From assembly GCA_008032955.1 (NCBI GenBank), contig CP032046.1:372001-436000 (forward strand): a stretch of DNA of 64,000 nucleotides. Direction: 5' to 3'. A program made the position numbers and the translations under genes. The stretch comes from Helicobacter pylori (GTDB lineage: Bacteria > Campylobacterota > Campylobacteria > Campylobacterales > Helicobacteraceae). Under the pieces are notes generated by a model that was not told the origin of the DNA, made no database searches, and saw only the letters and a program-made list of their open reading frames with translations. Below, in pieces: positions 17,334-27,249 of this stretch (positions within the stretch are counted from its first letter, which is position 1; each line of letters begins with the position of its first letter).

Positions 17334-18139
17334 TCAATCGCTGTTTTTGTTTTGATTTTCTTGATCGAGCATTTTGTTTGTTACTTCATCAATGTTTTGA
17401 AAATATTTTTCAAAAAGCTCTTTCTTTTTAGCTTCAACGCTCATATCAGTTTGAATCCAATTAGGAATAATGGAGTCCATGATCAAATGCGTGAAGTCAT
17501 AGGCATGATTGGTTGGGTATATTTTGTTCTGAACATAGTATTCTAAAAAATTCGCTTGAACAAAAAATTCTCTATATCGCTCTGCATGTCCTCGCTTATG
17601 TTGTTATTGATAGGTTTTTCTAGTAATCTGAGAATCCTATACGACTGCCTGATAGTTTCTAGCATGAAGTAAGCATAAACATAAACTAATGAGACAAAAG
17701 AATTATTGGCTTTAAACGAGCTTGCATCATTTTTCCCACTTTGAAGAGGAATTAATCTTGATAATGTTTTTTGGGGATCTTGCCCTTCGTTTATTTCTTT
17801 AAAAAAGCGGAAGTCTAAATCCTGATTACTGAGAAATGACTTGACAAAGTGAAGATTAGCGTTAAGACTATCTATGAGACCTGAATAAAGGTGTTCTGTT
17901 TTGACATCATCTATATTCAAAACATTCTCATAAAACACATTGACATGGTCTTCTAAGAAATTAGAAAAATCATAAAGAGCGGTAAGGTTTTGTTCAGTGA
18001 TTTCACCTTCCATTTCTTCTTCTATGAAGTCCAATTCTTCTCTCAGTTCAAAAAGGTAATTAGAAAAACTATCCAAAATCGTCAAGACATCATTTTCCAA
18101 AATTTTCAATAATTTTTGTTCGCGCAAACTTTGTTTCAT
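17334..18139 (-). pseudogene. cagF: CagF (CagA chaperone), frameshifted in this sequence
   Basis: The reading frame from the ATG at 18139 follows CagF for about 195 residues and then stops early at 17543 after ENFLFKRIF. A T run on the minus strand (plus-strand A run 17562-17567) has six bases. With seven, the frame continues as ENFFVQANFLEYYVQ to a TGA at 17334-17336 and the total is 268 residues, the normal CagF length. CagF is a soluble helical protein that binds CagA and takes it to the secretion channel. If the frameshift is real the last ~70 residues are lost. The start lies 1 bp after the cagE stop. Confidence 0.9.
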
Positions 18140-18140
18140 T

Positions 18141-21091
18141 TTAATACTCCTTTATTTGTTGATACATTTGCCTCAAGGCCTGATATTTATCTATGATACT
18201 ATGGTTTTGGACAATCTTGTCAATTTCTTTGACAAATACAGTATCTGTGGATAAAATTTTCAAATATTCTTTAGGAATGCCTCTCAAATTAAAACTAGCG
18301 ATAACGCTAGGGCTTCCATCCTGTTTGTAGAGAATTTTCCTATCCAGCCCCTTAGTGATGATTTCAAATTCTTTTTCTGTAACATTAGCTAATCTTTGGT
18401 AATCAGAAAGATTGCCCCCATCGTTTCTCAAAAAAATCTTTGTAGGGCATTGTTCTCTAATCGTATCAGCAATAGGGCAAGCCAAAAGATCAGTGATGCT
18501 TTGAGTCGCAAGTCTAACAATAGCGTTTCTTTTCCTTGCAGTTTTTAGCATGTCTCTCACAAAATAAGCGACCTTTGGATCGCTTAAATATTTCCACGCT
18601 TCATCAATATCTAAGACAAATCTACGCCCATCCATTGCTTCTTGGATACGAGCGAAAAGGTAAAAACAAATAAAGGGTGAAACATCATTATTATCTAAGA
18701 AACTTGACCCATCAACGCCAATAATCGTTTTTGAAAAATCTAAGCGATCTGTTGCTTTATTATCAAAAAGCCATTGAAATTCACCATTGGTTGATTTGCA
18801 AAAAGGCGCTAATCGCGCGACAAGCCCATTAGGATCGTTGTGGTCTTTCCCGAAAGCATTAATAAGTTGAGTGATGGGATAATCTAGGTTCATATCTCCT
18901 GTGATAAGGTTGGTTACTGCCGCTGCAAGCGTATTAGAATCTGCTAGGCTAAAAGAGATGCTGTTGCCATTTTCATCTTTTTCATCGCTTTTGGTTGCTA
19001 GGTTTTTCACAAGCTCTTTGACAACAGAAATAGCCGTTTGTTTTTGCTCCATTGTTGCATCTGTTTTTTGCACGCAAGCCGCCCAAGCAAAAGGATTTAA
19101 TCCTGTATCTGTCCCTAGCTCAATCTTGACATACTCCCCACCCATTGCGACAATATTCCCATAAGCGCCATAATCTTTATCCATATAGACCATAGTGAGC
19201 TTTTGCTTGTCTTTACTGACATTAGCAGGAAAATTATAGGCAAATTGCCCCATAGCGTTTAGAGTCATGGACATAAACACTGTCTTACCTGAACCGGTTG
19301 AGCCAAGTATCAAAGTGTGTCCTGCTGACGCTGAACCAAAATCAGTGGGCATGTGGAAGTTCAAATAAAAAGGCGAATTGATCTCGCTTTTTAGCGTTAT
19401 CACGCTATTACCCCAAGCGTTATTCTCTTCTTTGCCATCAAAACTCATCGCTCTCATCGCTATGAAATCAGCAAAATTATTAGAAGTTACATCAAAAATA
19501 AAAGGAAGCGTGATAAAAGAGCAATGTTTGGCAAAAAAGTAATTTTCCATAGAGAAAGTCGCTGCGTTGGCTAAAAAACCTTTAGCGTTAAGACTAGAGA
19601 CGCATTCTTTAACGCTTTGTTTCATTTTTTCAAAGCTATCAGCAAACAGCACTAAAGAATTACCATAACTGCCTAGCGTAATATCACCATTACCCACTAA
19701 TTCGCTCAAACAACCCAAAGTCATGCCTTGCTCTTTGGAGCCTCCACTAATAATAATTCTTCTAGAGGTGAAAGCTAGTTTGTCCTTTAAAACCTGTGAG
19801 TTTTTAGGCGAATAAGCATGCATAAAGATAAATTCGCTGTCTAGAGCGTTGATTTTATCAAACAAATCGCTCTGTGATTTAGGGGCGTATTCACTAATTT
19901 CAATAGCGCTAAAATATTTTTCACTCAAGTCATCATTCAAGATTTTTCCATGCTTATTAGCAAAATAAACTTCTTTCACCCCACCATGCATTTTTTCTTT
20001 GAGATACAAGTCTTTTCGGTTGCAAATAAAAGGGGCTTCATTCATTCCCACAAGGAAATTGTAAAATTCGCATTGTTTGGAGTAAATAATGCCATCTTTG
20101 GTGTATTCTTTTAATCTAATGGGGTGGTATTTACTCAGTAGCTCTTCTATGAGCTCTATCCTATCCTTGAAGTTTTCAAGCTTGGCTCTAATAATCCTTT
20201 GAAACTCTTCAAAATTATTGTCTGCAAAATGCTTTTTATTCATCACGGGTTCATTGAGAGTGTCTAATAAATCTTGCTCTATGGTGAGATAAAAACTAAT
20301 ATCATAAAAACTTTCTCTCTTTTGCTTCTCATTATAGGCTCGCATGAAATCATTAGAAAAAATAAGACCATAATCCCTATTGGTTTCATCAATAACGATT
20401 TTCTTTTTAATAGTGTGAAAATAAAATTTGAATTCAGGGGTAACAAAATTCCTAAAAACGCTATAAATAGAAGCGTGTAACTCTATGAGATCTTTTTTGG
20501 AAGTGGTTAAAAAATCAATGCCCCCCAATTTGATTGTGCCTAAAAGAGAATAGTTGTTAGTAAGGATCACCCCATCATCTAAAAAACATTCATAGTTATT
20601 CGCTAGATAGGAATTTGCAGCGCTCACAAGTCTGTCTTCTCTGTTTGGATTTAAGTGGATGTCATTCGCCATTTCTTTACTAGGCTTCATGGAAAAAATG
20701 CTCATGAATGCTTTGTTTTTCACGCCCTTAAACAAAAAAGGTTTTTTAAATTTCATCGCTCGCTCCATTCTTTGATAAAGCCTATAATCTTTCTTGAATC
20801 CAAGAGCTACAAGCACAATAACAATCGCCACAATCAAAACAGGTTCATAGGCTTGAAAAAGAATAACAGATAATACAACTGTTACAAACAATATAAATAT
20901 AGAGGAATAAATAAAAGTTTCAGGGAAACCAAACAACCTATTCCCCCATCAAACAAGACTTTAAAAAAGGGATTGACACCCTTTTGCATGTCTGCTTTAA
21001 GCTCTTCTATTTTTTGAAACTGCCGCTTTTGAACCTCTTGCTCTATGATTAGCTTTTTTTGTTCGTCAGCTTGTTTGCTTGCCACAAACAC
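18141..21091 (-). pseudogene. cagE: CagE (VirB3/VirB4-type ATPase), frameshifted in this sequence
   Basis: Two frames together give 983 residues, the normal CagE length, if one G is added to the five-G run (plus-strand C run 20943-20947). As written, the first frame stops at 20882 after 69 codons and the second, 931 codons, opens at TTG 20936. The N-terminal part has the VirB3-like membrane segments ([34 protein letters not shown]). The VirB4 ATPase part has Walker A GSTGSGKT at about residues 597-604 and Walker [10 protein letters not shown]. CagE powers pilus assembly and is essential for CagA delivery. AGAGGG touches the first GTG, so the GTG two codons later (21085) may be the true start. 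Confidence 0.92.
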
Positions 21092-21099
21092 CCCTCTAT

Positions 21100-21723
21100 T
21101 TATAGATATACCGCTTCACATGTAATCGTATAAAAGATTTTTTTGAGAGACTCTATGGTGCTAATATGTTTCAAAAGATCATTAGGATCATAAGAATTGA
21201 ATACGGCCAATAAAACATTATATAGCTTATCATCGCATAAAATTTCTCTTGTTTCTCCGTGCAATGATAGAAAGCAGCGTTGTTTGTTGGTCGTGCTGAT
21301 GCTTTTGAAAGTAAAAAAGTCTTTCACTTCAGGATTGATCTGTAATTCTACATTCAATCCCATTTCTTTACCCTTTTCATCAAAGATTTTTTCAATAACT
21401 GGATCGTAATGCTTCAAATCCTTTATTTTTTTAAGGACTCTATTGACAATCACGAAGTCAAAAACTTCATCTTTGATAATATCGGGATTGACTTCTTTGA
21501 AAGTTACTTTCTTGTCTTTCAAATTTTTGATAGTCGCTTTAAAACTATCAAAATCTAAATTCGTATAAACACGCCCACTAGGAGTGTTTTTTTCTTTTTC
21601 TAGCGCTTCTTTTTTGGCTTCTTTGTCATCATTGGCTGACCCATACGAACTGAAAACAACGAGACTTAAGAGAACTTTCAAAAAAAAGCCTCTCAGTTTT
21701 TTATTACTATTATTATTGATCAA
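21100..21723 (-). CDS. cagD: CagD (T4SS-associated exported protein)
   Basis: I place the start at the TTG at 21723. GGAGGAG, inside the last cagC codons, lies before it, and only one base separates it from the cagC TAA. This gives 207 residues, the usual length. A longer frame upstream overlaps cagC and has no support. After a basic start there is a hydrophobic export signal ([18 protein letters not shown]), then a polar domain. CagD is described as a dimer found at the membrane and in the medium, and it is needed for full CagA delivery. The gap to cagE is 8 bp. Confidence 0.93.
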   Translation of the reverse strand: MINNNSNKKLRGFFLKVLLSLVVFSSYGSANDDKEAKKEALEKEKNTPSGRVYTNLDFDSFKATIKNLKDKKVTFKEVNPDIIKDEVFDFVIVNRVLKKIKDLKHYDPVIEKIFDEKGKEMGLNVELQINPEVKDFFTFKSISTTNKQRCFLSLHGETREILCDDKLYNVLLAVFNSYDPNDLLKHISTIESLKKIFYTITCEAVYL

Positions 21724-21724
21724 T

Positions 21725-22072
21725 TTAGCTAGCTCCTCCGCCTTCGCCAATATTGAAGCCAAACTTAGTGCTCAAATAGATAATGCCACCCGCCACCGCT
21801 AACATAGCTATGGGCTGCGCGTAAGCAAAAACAGTCGCTTGACCTCTTTTGATGTCATCAGAGATTTTCCAAATATCTGCTATGCCTTTGACCCCTAGAG
21901 CGCAACCACCTACGATCGCTAAAACAGAAATGATCTGAACAACCAAAGATTTAGTCTCAGTAATGCCTGTTGTAGGATTGCTGACCGCCATTAAAGGATT
22001 GGTCGTTATCGCTAGCCCTAAAGTTACTACAACTTTCTTGTAGCTGTCAGTGATTCTTGTAAAAAATTTCAT
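21725..22072 (-). CDS. cagC: CagC (VirB2-like pilin)
   Basis: The 115-residue product fits VirB2 pilins: a long N-terminal signal region (residues ~1-30, VVVTLGLAITTNPLMAVS), a hydrophobic segment (QIISVLAIVGGCALGVKGIA), a short polar loop (WKISDDIKRGQ) and a second hydrophobic segment (AQPIAMLAVAGGIIYL), ending in GEGGGAS. CagC is required for CagA delivery. AAAGGAAA precedes the ATG, and a TATAAT at 22109-22114 is the probable promoter of cagC-D-E-F. Its terminal codons hold the ribosome binding site of cagD. Confidence 0.94.
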   Translation of the reverse strand: MKFFTRITDSYKKVVVTLGLAITTNPLMAVSNPTTGITETKSLVVQIISVLAIVGGCALGVKGIADIWKISDDIKRGQATVFAYAQPIAMLAVAGGIIYLSTKFGFNIGEGGGAS

Positions 22073-22108
22073 GCGTTTCCTTTCAGATTAGATTGAAATA
22101 ATGGTGTT

Positions 22109-22114
22109 ATTATA
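22109..22114 (-). promoter_or_regulatory. -10 element TATAAT of the cagC-D-E-F promoter
   Basis: The minus-strand context TATGGTATAATAAC lies 37 bp before the cagC ATG, in the gap between cagB and cagC. The extended -10 form (TATGGTATAAT) is typical of strong H. pylori promoters. Confidence 0.7.
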
Positions 22115-22246
22115 CCATACCAAAAAAATATTTTTACACTTTCACGCAAGCACCACTAGATTAACTGGTCTTGCGTGTATCCTTTTTGATTCAAATAAAA
22201 ACCGACACTTTTGTTTGACAATTGACACAATTTAGAAACAATAAAC

Positions 22247-22474
22247 CTACTTGTCCCAACCTTTTTTCTTTCTCAAGTCGTTGTAGAATTGTAGATCTTT
22301 AGGATCTTTGATGTATTTTTTAATCGTCTCAGGTTGAAACCTAAAAACAAGCAAAAACAAACCCAAGCTGATCAGGGTGAGAATAAAGCTCCATTTTAAG
22401 CAACTCCATAGACCACTAAAGAAACTTTTTTTGAGACTCTCTTTGAAAATCTGTCCTATTGATTTGTTTTCCAT
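22247..22474 (-). CDS. cagB: CagB (small membrane protein between cagC and cagA)
   Basis: From the ATG at 22474 this is a 75-residue protein with one hydrophobic segment (WSFILTLISLGLFLLVFRF) and a charged C-terminal tail ending KKKGWDK. A TTG four codons upstream is an alternative start. The position between cagC and cagA corresponds to cagB, a small ORF often left out of annotations. Its function is unknown. The ribosome binding site is weak, so expression is less certain than for the neighbours. Confidence 0.65.
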   Translation of the reverse strand: MENKSIGQIFKESLKKSFFSGLWSCLKWSFILTLISLGLFLLVFRFQPETIKKYIKDPKDLQFYNDLRKKKGWDK

Positions 22475-22515
22475 TTTATTTCCCAATGTGGATCACAAAC
22501 GCTTAATTGCAAATA

Positions 22516-22533
22516 ATACTTAATGGTAAGTAT
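22516..22533. other. Inverted repeat in the cagB-cagA divergent gap
   Basis: ATACTTA and TAAGTAT form a perfect 7-bp inverted repeat around ATGG. It lies about 40 bp before cagB and 260 bp before the cagA -10. It could be an operator or a hairpin; no known binding site is matched. Confidence 0.4.
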
Positions 22534-22794
22534 GACACACACAAACCAAACTATTTTTAGAACGCTTCATGCGCCCACCTTGTCCAACCATTTCTCCAAC
22601 CATCTTTAGCGTTGCATTTGATTTCTTCAAAAAGGCTCATTTCTTAGTTTTTTTTCTTCTTAAAATTTCTCCATTCTAGCAAATTTTTGTTAATTGTGGG
22701 TAAAAATGTGAATCGTCCTAGCCTTTAGACGCCTGCAACGATCGGACTTTTTTCAATATTAATGAAAAAATGCCAAATATTCTAAATATTATGG

Positions 22795-22800
22795 TATAGT
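22795..22800 (+). promoter_or_regulatory. -10 element (TATAGT) of the cagA promoter
   Basis: ATTATGGTATAGTG gives an extended -10. Transcription would start near 22806, leaving a ~100-nt 5' leader, which agrees with the known cagA transcript start about 104 nt before the ATG. Confidence 0.75.
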
Positions 22801-22865
22801 GATAATGTTCAAAGACATGAATTGACTACTCAAAGTGTGTAGCGCTTTTTAGCAGTCTTTGATAC

Positions 22866-22881
22866 CATACCGATAGGTATG
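22866..22881 (+). promoter_or_regulatory. Stem-loop in the cagA 5' leader
   Basis: CATACC and GGTATG form a 6-bp stem with loop GATA, about 23 nt before the start codon and just ahead of the ribosome binding site AAGGAG (22894-22899). A leader stem-loop that affects cagA mRNA stability is known in H. pylori. The AATAAGATA (+59) motif expected next to it is not present in full here. Confidence 0.65.
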
Positions 22882-22904
22882 AAACTAGGTTAGAAGGAGA
22901 AACA

Positions 22905-25900
22905 ATGACTAACGAAACTATTGATCAACAACCACAAACCGAAGCGGCTTTTAACCCGCAGCAATTTATCAATAATCTTCAAGTAGCTTTTCTTAAAGTT
23001 GATAACGCTGTCGCTTCATACGATCCTGATCAAAAACCAATCGTTGATAAGAACGATAGGGATAACAGGCAGGCTTTTGATGGAATCTCGCAATTAAGGG
23101 AAGAATACTCCAATAAAGCGATCAAAAATCCTACCAAAAAGAATCAGTATTTTTCAGACTTTATCAATAAGAGCAATGAACTAATCAACAAAGACAATCT
23201 CATTGATGTAGAATCTTCCACAAAGAGCTTTCAGAAATTTGGGGATCAGCGTTACCGAATTTTCACAAGTTGGGTGTCCCATCAAAACGATCCGTCTAAA
23301 ATCAACACCCGATCGATCCGAAATTTTATGGAAAATATCATACAACCCCCTATCCCTGATGATAAAGAAAAAGCAGAGTTTTTGAAATCTGCCAAACAAT
23401 CTTTTGCAGGAATCATCATAGGGCATCAAATCCGAACGGATCAAAAGTTCATGGGCATGTTTGATGAATCCTTGAAAGAAAGGCAAGAAGCAGAAAAAAA
23501 TGGAGGGCCTAGTGGTGGGGATTGGTTGGATATTTTTTTATCATTTATATTTGACAAAAAACAATCTTCTGATGTCAAAGAAGCAATCAATCAAGAACCA
23601 GTTCCCCATGTCCAACCAGATATAGCCACTACCACCACCGACATACAAGGCTTACCGCCTGAATCTAGGGATTTGCTTGATGAAAGGGGTAATTTTTCTA
23701 AATTCACTCTTGGCGATATGGAAATGTTAGATGTTGAGGGCGTCGCCGACATTGATCCCAATTACAAGTTCAATCAATTATTGATTCACAATAACGCTCT
23801 GTCTTCTGTGTTAATGGGGAGTCATAATGGCATAGAACCTGAAAAAGTTTCATTATTGTATGCGGGCAATGGTGGTTTTGGAGACAGACACGATTGGAAC
23901 GCCACCGTTGGTTATAAAGACCAACAAGGTAACAATGTGGCTACAATAATTAATGTGCATATGAAAAACGGCAGTGGCTTAGTCATAGCAGGTGGTGAGA
24001 AAGGGATTAACAACCCTAGTTTTTATCTCTACAAAGAAGACCAACGCACAGGCTCACAACGAGCATTGAGTCAAGAAGAGATCCTAAACAAAATAGATTT
24101 CATGGAATTTCTTGCACAAAACAATGCTAAATTAGACAACTTGAGCGAGAAAGAGAAAGAAAAATTCCAAACTGAGATTAAGGATTTCCAAAAAGACTCT
24201 AAGCCTTATTTAGACGCCCTAGGGAATGATCGTATTGCTTTTGTTTCTAAAAAAGACCCAAAACATTCAGCTTTAATTACTGAGTTTGGTAAGGGGGATT
24301 TGAGCTACACTCTCAAAGATTATGGGAAAAAAGCAGATAAAGCTTTAGATAGGGAGAAAAATGTCACTCTTCAAGGTAACCTAAAACATGATGGCGTGAT
24401 GTTTGTTAATTATTCTAATTTCAAATACACCAACGCCTCCAAGAGTCCCAATAAGGGTGTAGGCGTTACGAATGGCGTTTCCCATTTAGAAGCAGGCTTT
24501 AGCAAGGTAGCTGTCTTTAATTTGCCTAATTTAAATAATCTCGTTATCAATAGTGTCGTAAGGCGGGATTTAGAGGATAAACTAATCGCTAAAGGATTGT
24601 CCCCACAAGAAGCTAATAAGCTTGTCAAAGATTTTTTGAGCAGCAACAAAGAATTGGTTGGAAAAGCTTTAAACTTCAATAAAGCTGTAGCTGAAGCTAA
24701 AAACACAGGCAACTATGACGAGGTGAAACAAGCTCAGAAAGATCTTGAAAAATCTCTAAAGAAACGAGAGCGTTTGGAGAAAGATGTAGCGAAAAATTTG
24801 GAGAGCAAAAGCGGCAACAAAAATAAAATGGAAGCAAAAGCTCAAGCTAACAGCCAAAAAGATGAGATTTTTGCGTTGATCAATAAAGAGGCTAATAGGG
24901 ATGCAAGAGCAATCACTTACGCTCAAGATCTTAAAGGCATCAAAAGGGAATTGTCTGATAAACTTGAAAATATCAACAAGGATTTGAAAGACTTTAGTAA
25001 ATCTTTTGATGACTTCAAAAATGGCAAAAATAAGGATTTCAGCAAGGCAGAAGAAACACTAAAAGCCCTTAAAGGCTCGGTGAAAGATTTAGGTATCAAT
25101 CCAGAATGGATTTCAAAAGTTGAAAACCTTAATGCAGCTTTGAATGACTTCAAAAATGGCAAAAATAAGGATTTCAGCAAGGTAACGCAAGCAAAAAGCG
25201 ACCTTGAAAATTCCATTAAAGATGTGATCATCAATCAAAAGATAACGGATAAAGTTGACAATCTCAATCAAGCGGTATCAGTGGCTAAAGCAACGGGTGA
25301 TTTCAGTGGGGTAGAGCAAGCGTTAGCCGATCTCAAAAACTTCTCAAAGGAGCAATTGGCTCAACAAGCTCAAAAAAATGAAAGTCTCAATGCTGGAAAA
25401 AAATCTGAAATATACCAATCCGTTAAGAATGGTGTGAACGGAACCCTAGTCGGTAATGGATTATCTGGAATAGAGGCCACAGCTCTCGCCAAAAATTTTT
25501 CGGATATCAAGAAAGAATTGAATGAGAAATTTAAAAATTTCAATAACAATAATAATGGTCTCAAAAACAGCACAGAACCCATTTATGCTAAAGTTAATAA
25601 AAAGAAAACAGGACAAGTAGCTAGCCCTGAAGAACCCATTTATACTCAAGTTGCTAAAAAGGTAACTCAAAAAATTGACCAACTCAATCAAGCAGCAAGT
25701 GGTTTGGGTGGTGTAGGGCAAGCGGGCTTCCCTTTGAAAAGGCATGATAAAGTTGATGATCTCAGTAAGGTAGGGCGATCAGTTAGCCCTGAACCCATTT
25801 ATGCTACGATTGATGATCTCGGCGGACCTTTCCCTTTGAAAAGGCATGATAAAGTTGATGATCTCAGTAAGGTAGGGCTTTCAAGGAATCAAAAATTGGC

Positions 25901-26447
25901 TCAGAAAATTGACAATCTCAGTCAAGCGGTGTCAGAAGCTAAAGCAGGTTTCTTTGGCAATCTAGAGCAAACGATAGACAAGCTCAAAGATTCTACAAAA
26001 CACAATCCCATGAATCTATGGGCTGAAAGTGCAAAAAAAGTGCCTGCTAGTTTGTCAGCGAAACTAGACAATTACGCTACTAACAGCCACATACGCATTA
26101 ATAGCAATATCCAAAATGGAGCAATCAATGAAAAAGCGACCGGCATGCTAACGCAAAAAAACCCTGAGTGGCTCAAGCTCGTGAATGATAAGATAGTTGC
26201 ACATAATGTGGGAAGCGTTCCTTTGTCAGAGTATGATAAAATTGGCTTCAACCAGAAGAATATGAAAGATTATTCTGATTCGTTCAAGTTTTCCACCAAG
26301 TTGAACAATGCTGTAAAAGACGTTAAGTCTGGCTTTACGCAATTTTTAGCCAATGCATTTTCTACAGGATATTACTGCTTGGCGGGGGAAAATGCGGAGC
26401 ATGGAATCAAAAATGTTAATACAAAAGGTGGTTTCCAAAAATCTTAA
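22905..26447 (+). CDS. cagA: CagA effector oncoprotein, Western type, EPIYA-A / EPIYT-B / EPIYA-C
   Basis: The 1,180-residue protein starts [12 protein letters not shown] after AAGGAG six bases upstream. CagA is delivered into host cells by the Cag T4SS, where Src and Abl kinases phosphorylate its tyrosine motifs. Three are present: EPIYA-A with Tyr894 (followed by KVNKKKTGQ), EPIYT-B with Tyr913 (followed by QVAKKVTQK) and EPIYA-C with Tyr966 (followed by [12 protein letters not shown]). The multimerization sequence [16 protein letters not shown] occurs twice (about residues 942-957 and 976-991), both of Western type. Residues ~700-780 contain a duplicated [11 protein letters not shown]. The chaperone-binding and secretion signal regions at the C-terminus are intact. 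A strong terminator follows 32 bp after the stop. Confidence 0.98.
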   Translation: MTNETIDQQPQTEAAFNPQQFINNLQVAFLKVDNAVASYDPDQKPIVDKNDRDNRQAFDGISQLREEYSNKAIKNPTKKNQYFSDFINKSNELINKDNLIDVESSTKSFQKFGDQRYRIFTSWVSHQNDPSKINTRSIRNFMENIIQPPIPDDKEKAEFLKSAKQSFAGIIIGHQIRTDQKFMGMFDESLKERQEAEKNGGPSGGDWLDIFLSFIFDKKQSSDVKEAINQEPVPHVQPDIATTTTDIQGLPPESRDLLDERGNFSKFTLGDMEMLDVEGVADIDPNYKFNQLLIHNNALSSVLMGSHNGIEPEKVSLLYAGNGGFGDRHDWNATVGYKDQQGNNVATIINVHMKNGSGLVIAGGEKGINNPSFYLYKEDQRTGSQRALSQEEILNKIDFMEFLAQNNAKLDNLSEKEKEKFQTEIKDFQKDSKPYLDALGNDRIAFVSKKDPKHSALITEFGKGDLSYTLKDYGKKADKALDREKNVTLQGNLKHDGVMFVNYSNFKYTNASKSPNKGVGVTNGVSHLEAGFSKVAVFNLPNLNNLVINSVVRRDLEDKLIAKGLSPQEANKLVKDFLSSNKELVGKALNFNKAVAEAKNTGNYDEVKQAQKDLEKSLKKRERLEKDVAKNLESKSGNKNKMEAKAQANSQKDEIFALINKEANRDARAITYAQDLKGIKRELSDKLENINKDLKDFSKSFDDFKNGKNKDFSKAEETLKALKGSVKDLGINPEWISKVENLNAALNDFKNGKNKDFSKVTQAKSDLENSIKDVIINQKITDKVDNLNQAVSVAKATGDFSGVEQALADLKNFSKEQLAQQAQKNESLNAGKKSEIYQSVKNGVNGTLVGNGLSGIEATALAKNFSDIKKELNEKFKNFNNNNNGLKNSTEPIYAKVNKKKTGQVASPEEPIYTQVAKKVTQKIDQLNQAASGLGGVGQAGFPLKRHDKVDDLSKVGRSVSPEPIYATIDDLGGPFPLKRHDKVDDLSKVGLSRNQKLAQKIDNLSQAVSEAKAGFFGNLEQTIDKLKDSTKHNPMNLWAESAKKVPASLSAKLDNYATNSHIRINSNIQNGAINEKATGMLTQKNPEWLKLVNDKIVAHNVGSVPLSEYDKIGFNQKNMKDYSDSFKFSTKLNNAVKDVKSGFTQFLANAFSTGYYCLAGENAEHGIKNVNTKGGFQKS
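25011..25047. repeat. 37-bp direct repeat inside cagA, copy 1
   Basis: This copy encodes [12 protein letters not shown] and is identical to 25146-25182. The spacing of 135 bp is a multiple of three, so recombination would delete or add 45 codons in frame. Confidence 0.85.
25146..25182. repeat. 37-bp direct repeat inside cagA, copy 2
   Basis: Second identical copy of the repeat encoding [12 protein letters not shown]. Confidence 0.85.
25575..25877 (+). other. CagA EPIYA / CM motif region
   Basis: The EPIYA-A codons start at 25575, EPIYT-B at 25632 and EPIYA-C at 25791. The two CM sequences occupy 25728-25775 and 25830-25877. The repeated 48-bp CM units are the sites where recombination adds or removes EPIYA-C copies in other strains. 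Confidence 0.95.
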
Positions 26448-26479
26448 AGGATTAAGGAATACCAAAAACGCAAAAACCA

Positions 26480-26506
26480 CCCCTTGCTAAAAGCAAGGGG
26501 TTTTTT
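26480..26506 (+). terminator. Rho-independent terminator of cagA
   Basis: CCCCTTGC and GCAAGGGG form a perfect 8-bp stem around TAAAA, followed by TTTTTT at 26501-26506. It lies 32 bp after the cagA stop codon. Confidence 0.92.
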
Positions 26507-26540
26507 AACTTAAAATATCCCGACAGACATTAACGAAAAG

Positions 26541-26583
26541 CTTTGTTCTTTAAAGTCTGCATGGATATTTCCTACCCCAAAAA
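26541..26583. repeat. Dispersed 43-bp repeat, copy after cagA
   Basis: The sequence starting CTTTGTTCTTTAAAGTCTGC and ending CCTACCCCAAAAA is identical to 36501-36543 in the fabF-acpP gap. Each copy also has a CCCCTTGCTAAA hairpin 50 to 60 bp before it. Confidence 0.9.
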
Positions 26584-26610
26584 AACTTAACCCTTTGCTT
26601 AAAATTAAAT

Positions 26611-26640
26611 TTGATTGTGCTAGTGGGTTCGTGCTATAAT
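26611..26640 (+). promoter_or_regulatory. Orphan promoter at the right end of the cagPAI
   Basis: TTGATT (26611-26616) and TATAAT (26635-26640) are 18 bp apart, a good sigma-80 promoter. No start codon with a ribosome binding site follows; transcription would enter the truncated helicase remnant. It is probably the leftover promoter of a deleted gene. Confidence 0.55.
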
Positions 26641-26663
26641 GCGGAATTAATTAGGGGTTATAA

Positions 26664-27092
26664 AGAGAGCATCAACTAGAAAAAACAAGTAGCTATAACA
26701 AAGATCAAGTTCAAAAAATCATAGAGTTTTTAGAGCAAATCAATCGTGCTCTTAATCAAAGAAAAATCAGAAAAACCATAGGAATTATCACACCTTATAA
26801 TGCCCAAAAAAGATGCTTGCGATCAGAAGTGGAAAAATACGGCTTCAAGAATTTTGATGAGCTCAAAATAGACACTGTGGATGCCTTTCAAGGCGAGGAG
26901 GCAGATATTATTATTTATTCCACCGTGAAAACTTGTGGTAATCTTTCTTTCTTGCTAGATTCTAAACGCTTGAATGTAGCTATTTCTAGGGCAAAAGAAA
27001 ATCTTATTTTTATGGGTAAAAAGTCTTTCTTTGAGAATTTGCGAAGCGATAAGAACAATATCTTTAGCGCTATTTTGCAAGTCTATAGATAG
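26664..27092 (+). pseudogene. C-terminal remnant of a superfamily 1 (UPF1/Dna2-like) helicase
   Basis: The frame is open from a TAA at 26661 and encodes the end of an SF1 helicase: GIITPYNAQ (motif IV-type), DTVDAFQGEEADIIIYSTV (motif V) and LNVAISRAKENL (motif VI). The N-terminal ATPase half with Walker A is missing and no ATG or ribosome binding site is near; the first possible start is a TTG at 26817. This is the helicase fragment known next to cagA (HP0548 position). It is a broken gene left at the island junction. Confidence 0.8.
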
Positions 27093-27249
27093 GCAATTCA
27101 TTTCCAAAGATAACCATCAGACATTTCGCTTCAAAACGCTTTTTCAAAACGCTTCCATAAATCTCTCTAAAGCGCTTTTTATAACCAACACAATACCCTT
27201 TATAATGTGAGCTATAGCCCCTTTTTGGAATTGAGTTATTTTATTAGCG
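27093..27249. other. Gap between helicase remnant and murI
   Basis: No gene is visible. The sequence TTCAAAACGCTT occurs twice in close tandem near 27130-27155. The region belongs to the polymorphic cagA-murI junction. Confidence 0.4.

Noticed and set aside
17352..17546. Plus-strand ORF in the apparent gap after the shortened cagF
   Set aside because: This stretch is the C-terminal coding part of cagF in the restored frame.
20882..21091. 69-residue ORF as a separate small gene before cagE
   Set aside because: It is the CagE N-terminus; the end residues after DGG are out of frame because of the missing G.
21724..21762. Longer CagD start overlapping cagC
   Set aside because: The TTG at 21723 has GGAGGAG and gives the known 207 residues; the extension reuses cagC codons.
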